Part shown: positions 41,752 to 54,233 of the stretch, piece by piece
How the letters are laid out: every line of letters starts with the position of its first letter
How positions within the stretch are numbered: position 1 is the first letter of the stretch
From: Spinellus fusiger
Taxonomy: Eukaryota > Mucoromycota > Mucoromycetes > Mucorales > Phycomycetaceae
Length of the DNA: 64,000 bases
Direction of reading: 5' to 3'
NCBI GenBank assembly: GCA_025094145.1
Contig: JALLLS010000010.1
Location: forward strand, 248,001 to 312,000
The notes under the pieces: model-generated
What the model was told of the DNA's origin: nothing
What the model saw: only the letters and a program-made list of their open reading frames with translations
Database searches by the model: none
Translations under genes and position numbers: made by a program

Positions 41752-44700
41752 ATGAATCCTGCCAACACCCCACCCTTCCACCAGAGCCTTTGTTCTGCAG
41801 AAGACGTCTCCCTTGCGACAGATATGCAAGGCCTGAGTGCGTCTTTGGGTGGGCAAAAAAGAAGGAAAATTGAGTATGCACCACAAAATTCCCCGTTCTC
41901 TTCATTTACAGTCTCAGCACAATCTTACAATGTAAGGGTTCTCACTCTTTTCATGTTCTCATCACAACAGGCAAGGTTTTACAATGAGCGCACCAGTCCT
42001 GCCATGGTGAACTTGACATTGGACAGAGAGAATGAAAAGGACAAATGGAGTCAAGCCATGGATAGTATTTTTGCTGCTACTGCTACTGCTACTCCAGACG
42101 CCATGCCAGACGCCATGCCAGACGCCATGCCAGACGCCACTCCAGACACCACTCCAGACACTACTTCTTCAATGCATAGATTAATGCAGGACGATGGCTT
42201 TATGGACGAACTCATGATCAACAGGAACGTCTGTTTTGGTATGATACGCACCGAAGTTGTGACAACCACTCCCTCATGTTTCGAAAAGCAAGACAGCTAT
42301 ATGCCAGTGATTATGGAGTGTGATGGCAAAAAAAGGGACAATAACTACTGTGAGTGGATATCAGTGTTGCGTGTTACTATTGTTACTGTTATTACTGTTA
42401 TTTCTGACCTGTTTGATCGCACCAACCTATCAGCGTTCATTGTTAGTTCCCGAGCCTTGCCTCGTAAATTTGTAAGGTACTCTTTAGAATGCCAGGACTT
42501 GAACTTTTTCTTTCTATACAGTTGGGATGGGTTCCCTTTGAAGACACCCGCTTCCTGGGTCCCTTGACAAAAGACCGTCTTGTTTGGTGGGATGTTGTTA
42601 TTCCACTGAATAAAGTGAGTGCAGTTCGCACACCTCTTTTGATTGTTCTCTACTGCAGCCCCCAAGCCCTGAACTATGTCGTAAGTCATACCATTGAATC
42701 CAGTGTTGCACTGTGTGAGCCTTCTTTTGTAAATCCGTCGTGCTGCTATGATCCTGTGTGTATTGTTCTGAACAAACAAAAAACAAACAAATTTCCTATT
42801 GGAAGACCTTCTGGCGGGGATTCCAAGGGCATAAGTAGATATGAACAAGAATTAAACCTTGGCCTTCTATTAGAGGGGATACCTGCATTTGATGACAGTA
42901 GGGAGAGTGAAGAGCACATCCATGGGTGGGATCCAGCACAGGAGATTGGGAGAGCCAGTGCAGCGCTAAAATATAGAGCTGAAGGATATCAGACCCTCAG
43001 GACAGTGGAAGGGCTATTGACACCTCTTCTCCCTCACCAGTCTCAAGGATTAGCATGGATGGTAGACAGGGAGAACAACTTGACAGACAATGGTGGCATT
43101 CTTGCTGATGTAGGTCATCCTAACCATAGACTCATTCGCGTGTGTTGCGTGTGTTGTGTCTCATGTATTATGTATCTCATGTATTATGTGTCTAGGATGT
43201 AAGTCAATTCAGAGTGGAATCGGCCTATAAGACACTGGCTATGCCTTCATCCGTGAATCTAATGCAAGTGTAATATAGATGGGATTAGGAAAGACAATCC
43301 AGGCCCTCGCTGTTATTATCTCTAATACGCCTGTAATTGAGATGAACAAAAGAACCGCCGACTTTACCAACACTACACTTATTGTCTCTCCCTTGTCTCT
43401 TATTAATCAGTGGGCCTCAGAAATCAAAACAAAGACAGCACCGGGAAAACTAAAAGTATTAATATACCACGGACAAAACAAAACCAAAGGTAAATGCCTT
43501 ATTGCCCTGTTGGATTCAATGGGACTGACGGATGCTGTACTCAAGACCCGTTGGATTTTCTCAAATATGATGTGGTCATCACAACCTACAGTGGTGTATC
43601 AACAGACATGCCAAAGGCCTCCAAAGCTTCCAAAGCTTCCAAAGCTTCCAAGACCACCTTGCATACTTCATCCTCCCCGAACAGTGTGTACCAACAGGGC
43701 TCTTTATCCTTAAAAGGAGAAGTGGGTCCTCGTATACCACCAGGACACAGCAATGGAAAACAAAAGATTCAACAGACCCTTGTGCTGCAAAATAGAGGTC
43801 CTTTGTTTGGTATTCAATGGCATCGTGTTGTACTAGACGAGGCCCATCATATAAAGAACAGAGCCACCCGCTCTGCCCAGGCCTGTTATGAACTCAAGTC
43901 GAACAAGCGCTGGTGTCTTACAGGCACACCCATTCAGAACCACATTGATGAGATATACAGTCTTATTCACTTTCTGCGTATTGAGCCTCTCTGCAACTTT
44001 TCATTCTTCAAGCAGCAGATTTCACTGCCCTTCACGGGGAATCAAGGCAGAGCAGCCATTCAACGACTTCAGGTGGTATTGAGCACCATCATGCTTCGAA
44101 GAAAAAAGAATATATTGAAGAACTTTGTTATACCAACGCCTGCTATGGCTGAGCAGCTCACACAGGTGTGTGATGATATGTCTGAAGAGCCAACCAAAGA
44201 AATACCTGAAATACCTGAAATACTTGAGGAGATGGCTGAGGAGATGGCTGTGGAAATATCTGAGGAAATATCTGAGGAAATGGCTGTGGAGATGACTGTG
44301 GAAATATCTGAGGAAATACCTGCAAGAAAATCAACAAAAAAATCTATAAAAAATAAAAGGAAATCTGTCAAGAACACCAAAGATGTTTCACCTGGAAAGG
44401 ATGGAGAGGAGACGCTGAGAAATACACTCAATGACTCGTCCACCAAGTACTCGCCCAAGTACTCGCCCAGGGAATCGCCCAAAGAGATGTCTCCAATGGT
44501 AAGGATAGCAACACTTACAATGATGAATAACATTGCATACTTAGATGCCTGAACTTCTCCTGGGGCTTCCTCCACGTGAGAGACGAGATATATTACTTTC
44601 CTTTAATAAAAAGGAGCAAGGGTTGTATGATTTGCTTATTGAAAAGGCCAGATCCAAAATAAATTCACTTTATAGTGATAAGAATGTTAGCCAAAGTAGA

Positions 44701-46082
44701 AATTATGTCAACGTCCTCACCCATCTCTTGCGTCTTCGTCAAGGTAAGTGGGGTCAATAAGAGTCTTCTTGGTATTGGTGATGGGTAGTGAGTGGTTAAT
44801 GATGGGGATGACTATAGTATGCGACCATCCTGCACTTGTTTTCAAGTCCATTATAGACGATAAGGATGTGATGGATCTGCAGACAGAATTCCAAAAGAGC
44901 AGACCCATTGTTCCTGATGATCCAACACAAGAGAATACACAGAGACATAGAATAAGGGACAGGAGTCTGATTCACAGGGCCGTCATCAATAAGATGACAG
45001 ATAACCCTGGTTGGAAGAGTGGAAGATCTGCTCTTGATTTCTATTCAGACATAGAGCCAGTGGAAAATATATGTGAATTATGTACAAAGTAAGTCATGAA
45101 GAGTACAAACCAAAACATAGGGACTGTGTTTATTTATCCTTCACAACAAGAGTCTATTCCCCACAATCATACAATCCCCAGAGTCTCTTTTGTAGTGTAT
45201 GCAGAGATGAGTTGGAAGAAGTGGCCCCTTATGACCCGCCTTTCTCTTCTTCCTCACTAAAAGACAGTGACACAACCAAAGCCTACTCCAGTACTAAGAT
45301 TGATATGATCATTGAGGTTCTGCTAGAGACAAGGACAAAGACACCCGGAGAAAAGACAATTATTTTTTCACAATTCACATCCATGTTTGATCTGATAGAA
45401 TTTCAATTGAAGGAGAGTGGATTCAAATATGTTCGATGTAAGAGCACAAATGTTGGCTTGTTATTTATCTCGTGGTTGAACAGATGATGGAAGCATGTCC
45501 TATTCTCAGAGGGAGAATAGCCTGGAGGTCTTAAGGACAGATCCAGAGTGCACAGTCATGCTGATCTCTCTCAAGTGTGGTTCCTTGGGGTAAGTTGGGA
45601 GAGAAGAGTATATGAAAATAGACTCATTGGCCTGTCATTCTACATTATTAGGCTGAATCTGACAGCTGCTAACCATGTAATCCTTGTGGATATATGGTGG
45701 AACCCATCAGTAGAAGGTAGGTGGATCAGGGATGAGCTATAAGAGAGATGGACATGGCCTAGAGGAGCACTCCACAAGAGAAAGAAGGAATGAACACTGA
45801 CTTGCTATTGTTGATAGAACAAGCCATTGATAGAGTGTATCGTATTGGACAGAGTCTCCCAGTGAAGGTAGTCCGACTGTTAATGAAGAATACCATTGAA
45901 ATGAAGATTCTATATCTGCAACAGAAAAAGGTACTGTTCTCATTTTACACATCATAAGAGGAAGATCACTGTTTTCCTAACCTTTTCCTTAGACTGAAAT
46001 GATCCAGAGTGCATTGAAGGGTGGAAAGATATGCAGTTCAAAACTATCAACTACTGAGATCAGATCACTCTTTGATATCTAA
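41752..46082 (+). CDS. SNF2-family ATPase with reduced RING, Uls1/Rad5-like
   Basis: DNA translocase of the Rad5/Rad16/Uls1 branch, where a RING zinc finger sits between the two ATPase lobes; members act as SUMO-targeted or DNA-damage ubiquitin ligases in the nucleus. Motifs: PLLPHQSQGLAWM, GGILAD/MGLGKTIQAL (split by an intron), VVLDEAHHIKN, RWCLTGTPIQNHIDEIYSL, IMLRRKKN, LLRLRQACDHPAL, EKTIIFSQFTSMFDLIE, LNLTAANHVILVD.WWNP and EQAIDRVYRIGQ. Between the lobes only two Cys-x2-Cys pairs (ICELC, FCSVC) are seen with a short linker, so the RING looks degenerate or a piece is missed. Acidic repeats (EEMAEEMAVEISEEIS) and MPDA repeats lie in variable regions. Stop at 46080. Choice of Uls1 over Rad16 is tentative. 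Confidence 0.85.
42090..42163 (+). repeat. Coding 12-base repeat (CCAGACGCCATG)n
   Basis: Encodes PDAMPDAMPDAMPDATPDTTPDTT in the N-terminal region of the SNF2 gene, in frame. Confidence 0.85.
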
Positions 46083-46406
46083 ACTACACCATGTAAATGT
46101 AACGAGTATCTATAACACCCTTATCTTCATCCAATGACCCTCAGCACATCTACTCTCATCTATTGACATCTCCATTTGAATACGCCTATTCATGTAGACA
46201 TGTGTATGTATATGTATATGTATATTTATATATAGATAAGCACACAACAATGCGTATAAAACACACTTTACTTTCTCCCTTTCTTCTATCTATAGATGTA
46301 TGTGTATGTATGTTCTATTGATCTTTCTCTAGATACCTCTTTCTAAAAAGAAAGATGAGTCCATTCTCTGCTATTGAAAATAAAAGATTATTAGGGTAGT
46401 TTTCTC

Positions 46407-46578
46407 TTATTATGTATTATGTATTACTTATTACTTGTTATTTATTACTTATTACTTATTACTTATTACTTATTACTTGTTACTTATTACTTATTACTTA
46501 TTACTTATTACTTATTACTTATTACTTATTACTTATTACTTATTACTTATTACTTATTACTTATTACTTATTACTTAT
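46407..46578. repeat. Heptanucleotide array (TTATTAC)n
   Basis: About 24 copies of the 7-base unit ttattac, with few ttgttac variants, some 325 bases after the SNF2 gene stop. The plus-strand frame across it (YYLLLIT) is a repeat product. Confidence 0.95.
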
Positions 46579-47064
46579 AGATGGAAACAATAACTCAGTA
46601 TAGTGCAGCAGAAGCTGTGTCAGTTGAACTGTAGCTTTCCTTCTACTTTGCACTTTCTTATAGTTTATATAAAGGGAATATTGATACAGACACACTACAG
46701 TGTCATTTGCCGAAGAAATAAAGGAAAGATCCATCGACAGTCGGGGGTTGGACTGTCTCCAGTGCTTGTGCTGGGCAAACAATCAGGCAAATGACATTTT
46801 GTGCAAGCCCCATTTAATACACTGAGGATGAGCAAATAGAAATGGATTGGGCATTCGACCTTAAAAGGGAATCTTTGTCATTTTATAGCCATCCTGGTGA
46901 TTCTCAGTAGAATGAAGAGTAACAAAATTCATCGTTCTACTTGATCTATTGGGTTTTGATTATATAACAAGAGGCCTACAGAGTATTGGTTTTGTTTGGT
47001 TCTAGGAGAGGCTGTTAAGGATAGCCTGTCTTTTGTTGTTGATATTATTATCATTATTATTATC

Positions 47065-47099
<35 letters not shown>

Positions 47100-47837
47100 C
47101 ATTGTTCTGATATAGGGTATATCTTGCTGGAGGCTATTCAGTAAGAATGAATGACAGAATAACATGGTAAGATGCCATAAAGATGATATTTAACCACCAC
47201 ACTCCAACTACCCTAACTACTCTATAGATCTAATATACTCAAAATGTTAAGTATTCTCAAGTGTCCCTGTGGATTTATCCTTAAGTGTCCTTAAATGTCC
47301 TTATGTATCCTTAAATGTTATGATGTATCCCTACCACTGACATGACTGTTGGATCGAGAACTTTCCTGTATAAAGAGAGAAAGGGATCCATAAAGGAATC
47401 TTTTGCAGTGATAAATGTATTCTCTTTATCCTCTGCAAACACCCTTCTATCCATGATCCGTTCACTTTTACTAACTATAAATGGCGATCCACAGCAAATG
47501 TAGACAGACAAGATCTACAAGTGTAAGTCTATTTTTTTTTCTTCTTTTTAACTTGGTACTGCATCTTTGCAGAATGAAAAGAACTTTCTAATCTCAAGAT
47601 TTAGTCGTCCGCTATGCCTGCCTTGATGTTCCAAAATACACCTCCACAACTTCCATGGCAGATAAGTCTCCAGCTCTTATCCTCACATTCTATTGTCTCT
47701 ACTGCCTCCCTTTCTTCCTAATAAGAAAGTGTCACCAGTGCACCAAGTGTGTTTTATTGCTCCTTCATAAAAAGACAACCCACTTCTGTACTCTCTTGCT
47801 CCATTGCTCCACTCTCTGCTGATCTGTTTCTTTATTT
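46579..47837. other. Intergenic region, no supported gene
   Basis: Contains a 10-base inverted repeat (gtcatttgcc at 46702, ggcaaatgac at 46786), an (attatc)n tract at 47040-47104 and degenerate ccttaaatgt repeats at 47278-47330. Small open frames at 46564-46782 (-) and 47311-47511 (-) have no recognised family. The last 250 bases are C/T-rich and probably the Pmc1-type promoter and leader. Confidence 0.4.
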
Positions 47838-47867
47838 TTGCCTATTACCTATAAACACACCCCTGCC

Positions 47868-50800
47868 ATGGATTCAACGACAAAGGAGCATCCAAGGCGA
47901 TCTCTTTCTGCCAACACTCTCGATATGCCAATGTCTCCAAAAGATACCAAGATCAATATTAAAGACCCAACCCTCCCCCACTCAAATCCAGAAAACCCAT
48001 TTGCATTTGAACCTGAACAACTGTCTATGCTGATGGATCCAAAGAATCTGCTACTTCTCCACACATGGGGTGGTCTTGAAGGTGTAGCAAGAGGTCTTTA
48101 TGCTAATACCATAACAGGTCTGTCTGATGAGGACAGGGCGGAGACTCCGATCACTTTGGCCGATCTGTACACTCCAATAGAAAAGGGCGGACAATCAGTC
48201 AGTGCCAGCTCAAAGGATGCTTCTGAGCCTTCCAATGACTATAAGAAATTGAGTTTTGCGGGTAGATCGTCAATATTTGGTACAAATGTGCTACCGTCTG
48301 TGGAATCAAAGTCCTTGTTACACCTCATGTGGATGGCTATGAAAGACAAGACGTTGGTGAGTGATTGACGCTGTCTATTCTTAGAGAGAGAGAAAGAGAG
48401 AGAAAGCCTTAGGAATAGATTAGTGGTGTTTTTATAGTATAATATTCTAGTGTTATAGTGTTATAGTGTTATAGTATAGTATTATTATAGTATTATATTA
48501 TTATTACTATTATTACTATTATTACTATTATTACTATTATTACTATTATTATCCTATTGAACTCACATTTGAATGCTATTGTCACTTAATTATACTGAAC
48601 TATTGTTTTCCATAGATTCTACTAGCAGTGGCGGCTGTTATTTCTCTTGGCGTCGGAATCTATGATGATGTAGATGTCCCTACTTATGATGCAAATGGCA
48701 ATAAAGAGCCTAGTGTGAAATGGGTGGAGGGGGTGGCTATTATAGTCGCTATCCTTATTGTAGTGATGGTCGGAAGTATCAACGACTATCAAAAGGAGAA
48801 GCAATTTCGCAAGCTCAATGCAAAGAAAGAAGACAGAGTTGTAAAGGTGAGTTTAATTCGCTCTAACCAGCACACGTCTAAGACTCAACCTGTCAGGCGA
48901 TAAGAAACAAAACTATCCAGCTTATCTCTGTCTATGCTATAAAAGTGGGTGACGTACTTCATCTTGAACCAGGCGATATTGTTGCTGTAGACGGTCTGTT
49001 CATTGATGGACACAATCTGCGCTGCGATGAATCAAGTGCCACTGGAGAATCAGATGCTGTAAGAAAACAAAACTGGCAGACATGTTATACATTATCACAA
49101 CAGACAAAAACCTCTCCTGCTGAGAGTGAAACCCCCTCTTCATCCTACAATGCAACCTCCTCAAAGGAAAAACAAACGCAGGAACACCAATCCATGCCTG
49201 ATCCCTTTATCATTTCTGGATCAAAGGTTATTGAAGGTGTCTGCACTTATCTTGTCACTGGTGTGGGTGTTCATTCTTACCATGGCCGTACAATGATGGC
49301 CCTTCGCACAAAAGTAGAAACAACACCTCTTCAAGAGAAATTAAATCATTTGGCTGAGATGATCTCTAAGCTTGGTTCTGCAGCAGGACTTTTGATGCTC
49401 GTCGTTCTCCTTCTTCGCTACTTTATTCAATGGCGCTATGGTATTCCTCATATTCCAACTGAAATTGTAAGATCCATCATGGACATCCTTATCGTTGTCG
49501 TAACTATTGTGGTGGTGGCTGTTCCTGAGGGACTTCCATTGGCCGTAGTATTAGGTAAGAAATGCCTCAGTAGATTAGTAAAATACGCTTGCTGGTAATA
49601 AGGAAAAGTGTCTCATGGTACTGTGAATAGCTCTTGCCTATGCTACCCAACGTATGCTCAAGGACAATAACCTGGTGCGTGTGCTGGCTGCCTGTGAGAC
49701 CATGGGCAATGCAACGACCATCTGCTCTGACAAGACAGGCACTCTCACTCAGAACCAAATGACAGTAGTGGCTGGTACCTTTGGATCTTCCTTTAGGTTC
49801 CTTAAAGATGTGCCTCCAGCACGCAAAGATCTGTATGACATCTCTAGAGTAGCTGAGAAACTACCCAAACAAATTCTTAATCTGCTCAACCAAGGCATTG
49901 CTGCCAACTCTTCTGCCTTTGAGACGACAGACGAGACAGGAACCAAAGCCTTTGTTGGTAGCAAGACAGAAACAGCACTTCTTTCTTTTGGACGTCAACT
50001 GGGGAGTGAGGACTACAAGACCCTTCGCACCCAATGGCCCATAGAACAGGTGATTCCTTTCAGCTCCAGCCGTAAAGCAATGGCCACTGTGCTTCGTATG
50101 CCTCATCCAACAGAGTCAGACCGCTTTATTTATCGGGCACATATCAAGGGTGCTTCTGAAATCATTGTCAGCCAATCCTCTACCATTATGACACTCCAAG
50201 AAAGTCAGTACACCATAGCCCAACATGCCTATGCTGTCAAGACACGGAAGCTCAATTCAGAAGATAGGAACCGATTAGACCACATTATTCAAAGCTATGC
50301 CTCTCGCAGTCTTCGTACAATTGGCATTGCCTACCGTGACTTTGATCAATGGCCTCCTCTTGGTGGGGAGGGTCCTTCTGATGTTATGGAGAAGGATGTG
50401 TCTTATGAAGATTTGGTGGGCAATAACCAACTCTCTCTGATAGGTATTGTGGGTATCCAGGACCCTCTTCGTCCCGGTGTGACCGAGGCAGTCAAGGCCT
50501 GCCAACAGGCTGGTGTTTTTGTTCGCATGGTGACAGGAGACAATGTGCTCACAGCCAAGAGTATTGCCAAAGAATGTGGCATATATACTCAAGGAGGGGT
50601 TGTGATGGAGGGTCCTACTTTCCGAAACCTGTCCAACTCTGAGATGAATGCTATACTACCACGGCTCCAAGTCCTGGCTCGGTCGAGTCCTGAAGACAAG
50701 CAGATTCTTGTCGGTCGTCTTAAGGAGTTGGGTGAAACTGTGGCTGTCACAGGCGACGGTACCAACGATGGACCTGCCCTTAAACTTGCTGATGTTGGCT

Positions 50801-51804
50801 TTTCCATGGGCATTGCTGGTACAGAAGTAGCCAAAGAAGCCTCCAGCATTATTCTGATGGACGATAACTTTTCCAGTATTGTCAAGGCTATTATGTGGGG
50901 TCGTTGTGTGAATGATGCAGTGAAGAAGTTTCTGGAATTCCAATTGACAGTGAATATTACGGCTGTGATCCTTACGTTTGTTTCTGCAGTAGCAAGTTCT
51001 TCTCAGAAATCAGTACTTACAGCTGTTCAATTGTTGTGGGTTAATTTGATCATGGATACATTTGCTGCTCTTGCTCTTGCTACGGATCCACCTACAGAAG
51101 AGCTCCTTAAACGTGGGCCTGAGTCACGCTCTTCTCCTCTCATTACCTTTAAGATGTGGAAAATGATCATTGGACAAGCTATTTTCCAAATTACTATCAC
51201 ATTAGCTCTCCTGTACAGTAACATACTCTCTTACCCAAGCCAGAGTATTGAGCTCCAGACAGTTGTATTCAATACCTTTGTATTTTGCCAAATCTTCAAT
51301 GAGATCAAGTAAGTTGGAAGAGTCTTTTAGGAGGCTAGAGTGGTAGTAGTGGTAGTGGTACTAGAGAGGCAGTTCTAACTTTCTTATTTTGTTAGCTGCC
51401 GTTCCATTGACAGTTCGTTCAATATCTTCCATAACATATGGGCCAACAAATTCTTTCTTTTCATTTTTACATTGTGTATAGTCTGCCAAGTCATTATTGT
51501 TAATTTTGGCAGTGCAGCCTTTCAAGTCACTCGTATTGGTGGGGTGGGGTGGGCTATTTCTATCATCATTGGCCTTCTTTCCTTACCCATTGGTGTGGTC
51601 ATTCGACTCATTCCTGACTCTATCTTTATGGTATTTTTCCGTCATCCCACCACTCGTAGACGCTATTTTGGAGAAGAGAATCACTGCGATCTACCTCTTC
51701 CTTCTGTCTATTTGGCCGACAATGAACGGGTAGCATGGACACAATCCCCTAATGTTGCACAGAGAAGTTTTTCCAGTCTCAAGAACACCTCTTTTGTGGG
51801 TTGA
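47868..51804 (+). CDS. PMC1: Pmc1-type P-type (IIB) calcium-transporting ATPase
   Basis: Pumps calcium into the vacuole or out of the cell using ATP. ATG 47868 (an in-frame ATG also exists at 47838). N-terminal block LLLLHTWGGLEGVARGL and SLLHLMWMAMKDKTL are typical of PMCA/Pmc1. Then come first helices ILLAVAAVISLGVGIYDD and VAIIVAILIVVMVGSINDY, actuator loop SSATGESD, helix 4 VVAVPEGLPLAVVL, the phosphorylation site CSDKTGTLTQNQMTVV, MVTGDNVLTAKSIA, hinge TGDGTNDGPALKLADVGFSMG, and LWVNLIMDTFAALALATDPP. Introns are about 48358-48614, 48850-48896, 49555-49628 and 51309-51395; the first holds (attatt act)n repeats. The C-terminus is short (about 50 residues past the last helix), as in fungal Pmc1, with no clear calmodulin site. 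Confidence 0.95.
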
Positions 51805-51987
51805 ATATCTCCTGCAGTACAATAGATACCCCGTGAGAAAGAAAAAAAAGAAGAAAAAAGGACTGATGCCATCACCCCACCCATAAATACACGATATAGA
51901 CCTTGCCCTTATTCAACATGCTACACCACTGAACTTTATTATTTTTCCCACGCATGGGTATAGATTATGAGTACATTATACCTGTAG

Positions 51988-52056
51988 TAGGCAATACTAA
52001 TGCTAATGCTAATGCTAATGCTAGTGAATGTGTGAGTGAATGTGTGAGTGAATGAC
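51988..52056. repeat. Tandem repeats CTAATG and AATGTGTGAGTG
   Basis: Five ctaatg hexamers followed by three gaatgtgtgagt units, directly before the CACACC element end at 52071. Confidence 0.85.
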
Positions 52057-52369
52057 TTAGGATGTGCCTACACACCTAAAGATATTTGGGATATAAAAGT
52101 AAATACACGGACAATAAAATAACACCATTGCTCTAATTAGCTAATATGTTTTTAAAAAAAAGAAAGTATTTTTGCTGTCTAAAGGAACTACTTCAAACTC
52201 TGTCTGCCTATTCTAGCAATAGCTACACTATCTTCATAAAGTATTGATGCATCTTTGGAGAAATTATAGCATAGAAATGTAGTATGGTTCCAAAAAAAGA
52301 CTTATGTGTATCTTGGTTTAGTGCAGTGATAATTACACCAGATTCTTTTTTTTTATGTTTTGGTGAATT

Positions 52370-53349
52370 GGTCACTACTAGCTAGATGTTTGTCTGATTG
52401 TTGTTGATTCATAAAACTCAAAGGCTTCATTCTACGAAATGGGATTGGGCTATTGACATTTTGGTTTTCCACAGCAACAGTATCTTCATTTGAATAATTA
52501 GTTATACAACACTGAGGTAACTCTGGCTCTCTCATTGAGGTTCTATTGTAATTTCTAGAGCCAGGGAAGAAAGTATTTAGCAAGTACATTGACATACTTG
52601 TCTTGATTAACTGATCCCTCCAAGAGTACAAGAGGTCCTATACCTTCACAACAAAAGCAACCCCACACCATGACTGAACCCTTGCCATACTTGTATGTTC
52701 TTTGCGTATGACGCTCCTCATACCTTTTATCTTTCTTCCTGATCACTCTAGTCCCTTTATCATTGCCCATAGATGTAAAACGGGACTCATCAGACCAAAA
52801 GACGTTACTCCACCTCTCCACTGGCCAATCAACCTTGTTTTTACATCATCCCAACTGTCTTTGCTTGTGAGTGTCATAGCAGGTTGTCTTAATGGTGAGC
52901 ATGAAAACTCCCGAGTTCATTCATGTATTTTAGAAATATGTTACGGCAAATATCCACACCTGCATCATTCATATTTTTCAAATGATATGTAATTGTCTGT
53001 ATAGGGTTTCTACGAATAGAAAAAAAAATTACCAGCTTTGAAGTAGATGACACTTTTTCAGGTCTTCCTATATGCATTTTGAGTTGACTTTTGCCTATGT
53101 TTTATACAAGAGAACACTCTTGCCCACTGTGCTCTTTGTGAGGTCGATATTGTCAGCAATCTCTTGATAAGTAGCATGTCTTTTCCATTGTCCTATGATT
53201 TGACCTCTAATAAACATAGCATGTTCTCTTCTTATAATGGGAGTATCTTTATGTTCTTGGCTAACAGTTGGCTGATTTTCATTGCTTGGAGTCATTGTTT
53301 GAATAAGTTGTAAAATAAAAAATTGAAAATTGATTTGCTGTCCACTCAC
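52370..53349 (-). pseudogene. Tc1/mariner transposase, frame-disrupted
   Basis: Starts near 53349 with a helix-turn-helix region (GQWKRHATYQEIADNIDL), then a basic IGRPEKVSS block, the DDE core VFWSDESRFTSMGNDKGTRV with KYGKGSVMVWGCFCCEGIGPL and VNQDKYVNVLAKYFLPWL, and a degraded C-terminal part. At least three frame changes separate these blocks, so it is not active as it stands. Same general family as the two remnants at 22.9-24.9 kb but a different sequence. Confidence 0.85.
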
Positions 53350-53366
53350 TTATTGTATGGGACTGT

Positions 53367-53962
53367 ATACCTCACCAGAATAAGAATATTTTTTATTCTT
53401 TGGTCTTGTTATTATCTTGTTATTTCTTACACTGTCTATACAAATTAACCCCTAAGTACTCGTCAATACGAGCATAGCTGAGCAAGTTAATGTGCTATTA
53501 TTAACAAAGAGAAACAATAGAAGGAAGTGATAGACACTACCAAAGGCTATTCCTGAGGTAGAAAGGTAGGCAGTGTCTTCATCTGGGCTTTAGTTCATTG
53601 TAATCCACAAGACACTCTTCTGTCATTAATAAAGACTCCTTTCAAGTCAGTCTTAAGTGGTCTTCTTCCTTCTATACTGTCTAAGGTGTCTAGGCTGTCT
53701 AGGGTATACTCCTGAGCATAGTTATCTATCTCCTAATAACAAAGCACAAGGCTTTTAGGTTGTGGATTCTATTGCTATGAGGGAATGTACTTGGGCAGTA
53801 GTTATAGTCATACTATAGTATTAGCTATACTATTACAATAAACAATTTTATTCATAAACAATATATTTTATTGATAATACAATTTGATAGTGAGGTATTC
53901 ACAAAAAGAAATAATAATTCAGACATCCGCAAACCTTTTGATTTTAAAAACAGTTCCATAAA
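53367..53962. repeat. Long dispersed repeat, copy B
   Basis: Direct-orientation partner of copy A (14436-15058), from tatacctcaccagaataag to cagttccataaaagg. The two share long identical blocks, with scattered differences of the point and short-indel type. Confidence 0.9.
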
Positions 53963-54233
53963 AGGTGAGGTTTCACTTTTACGTAAAAGGAAGCACCGAC
54001 ATACAAGAAGTAGCTACAGAATAACATTGGCCCTACTATTCACCCCAAAATATAAATCCACTTGCATTCAATCGCATTGGGATGACATGACATATTTTAA
54101 TGGAGGCACATTGCTTTTTATTTATTTAATGTATAGTCTGCACCACCTTATATGTAACTCACCAGCATAAAACATAACTAGTCTACACTGTATAACCACG
54201 TAATGTAATGTACAACCCAAAGACACTCATGCT

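Larger units (their letters stand above)
52071..53962. mobile_element. Second CACACC-ended element copy containing a Tc1-type transposase
   Basis: The left end CACACCTAAAGATATTTGGG is preceded by TA (52069-52070) and matches the ends at 12480 and 15122. The right 600 bases are repeat copy B. In between lies a decayed transposase on the minus strand. Compared with 13.9-15.1 kb, this copy carries about 1 kb of extra internal sequence, which is the transposase. A right-hand GGTGTG end is not visible, so the right border is approximate. Confidence 0.6.

Noticed and set aside
43202..43278. Possible second exon between the two SNF2 Walker A halves
   Set aside because: The segment has stops in the needed frame and clean GT-AG ends remove it.
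47311..47511. 66-codon minus-strand frame
   Set aside because: No homologue recognised and no supporting neighbour exons; left unannotated.
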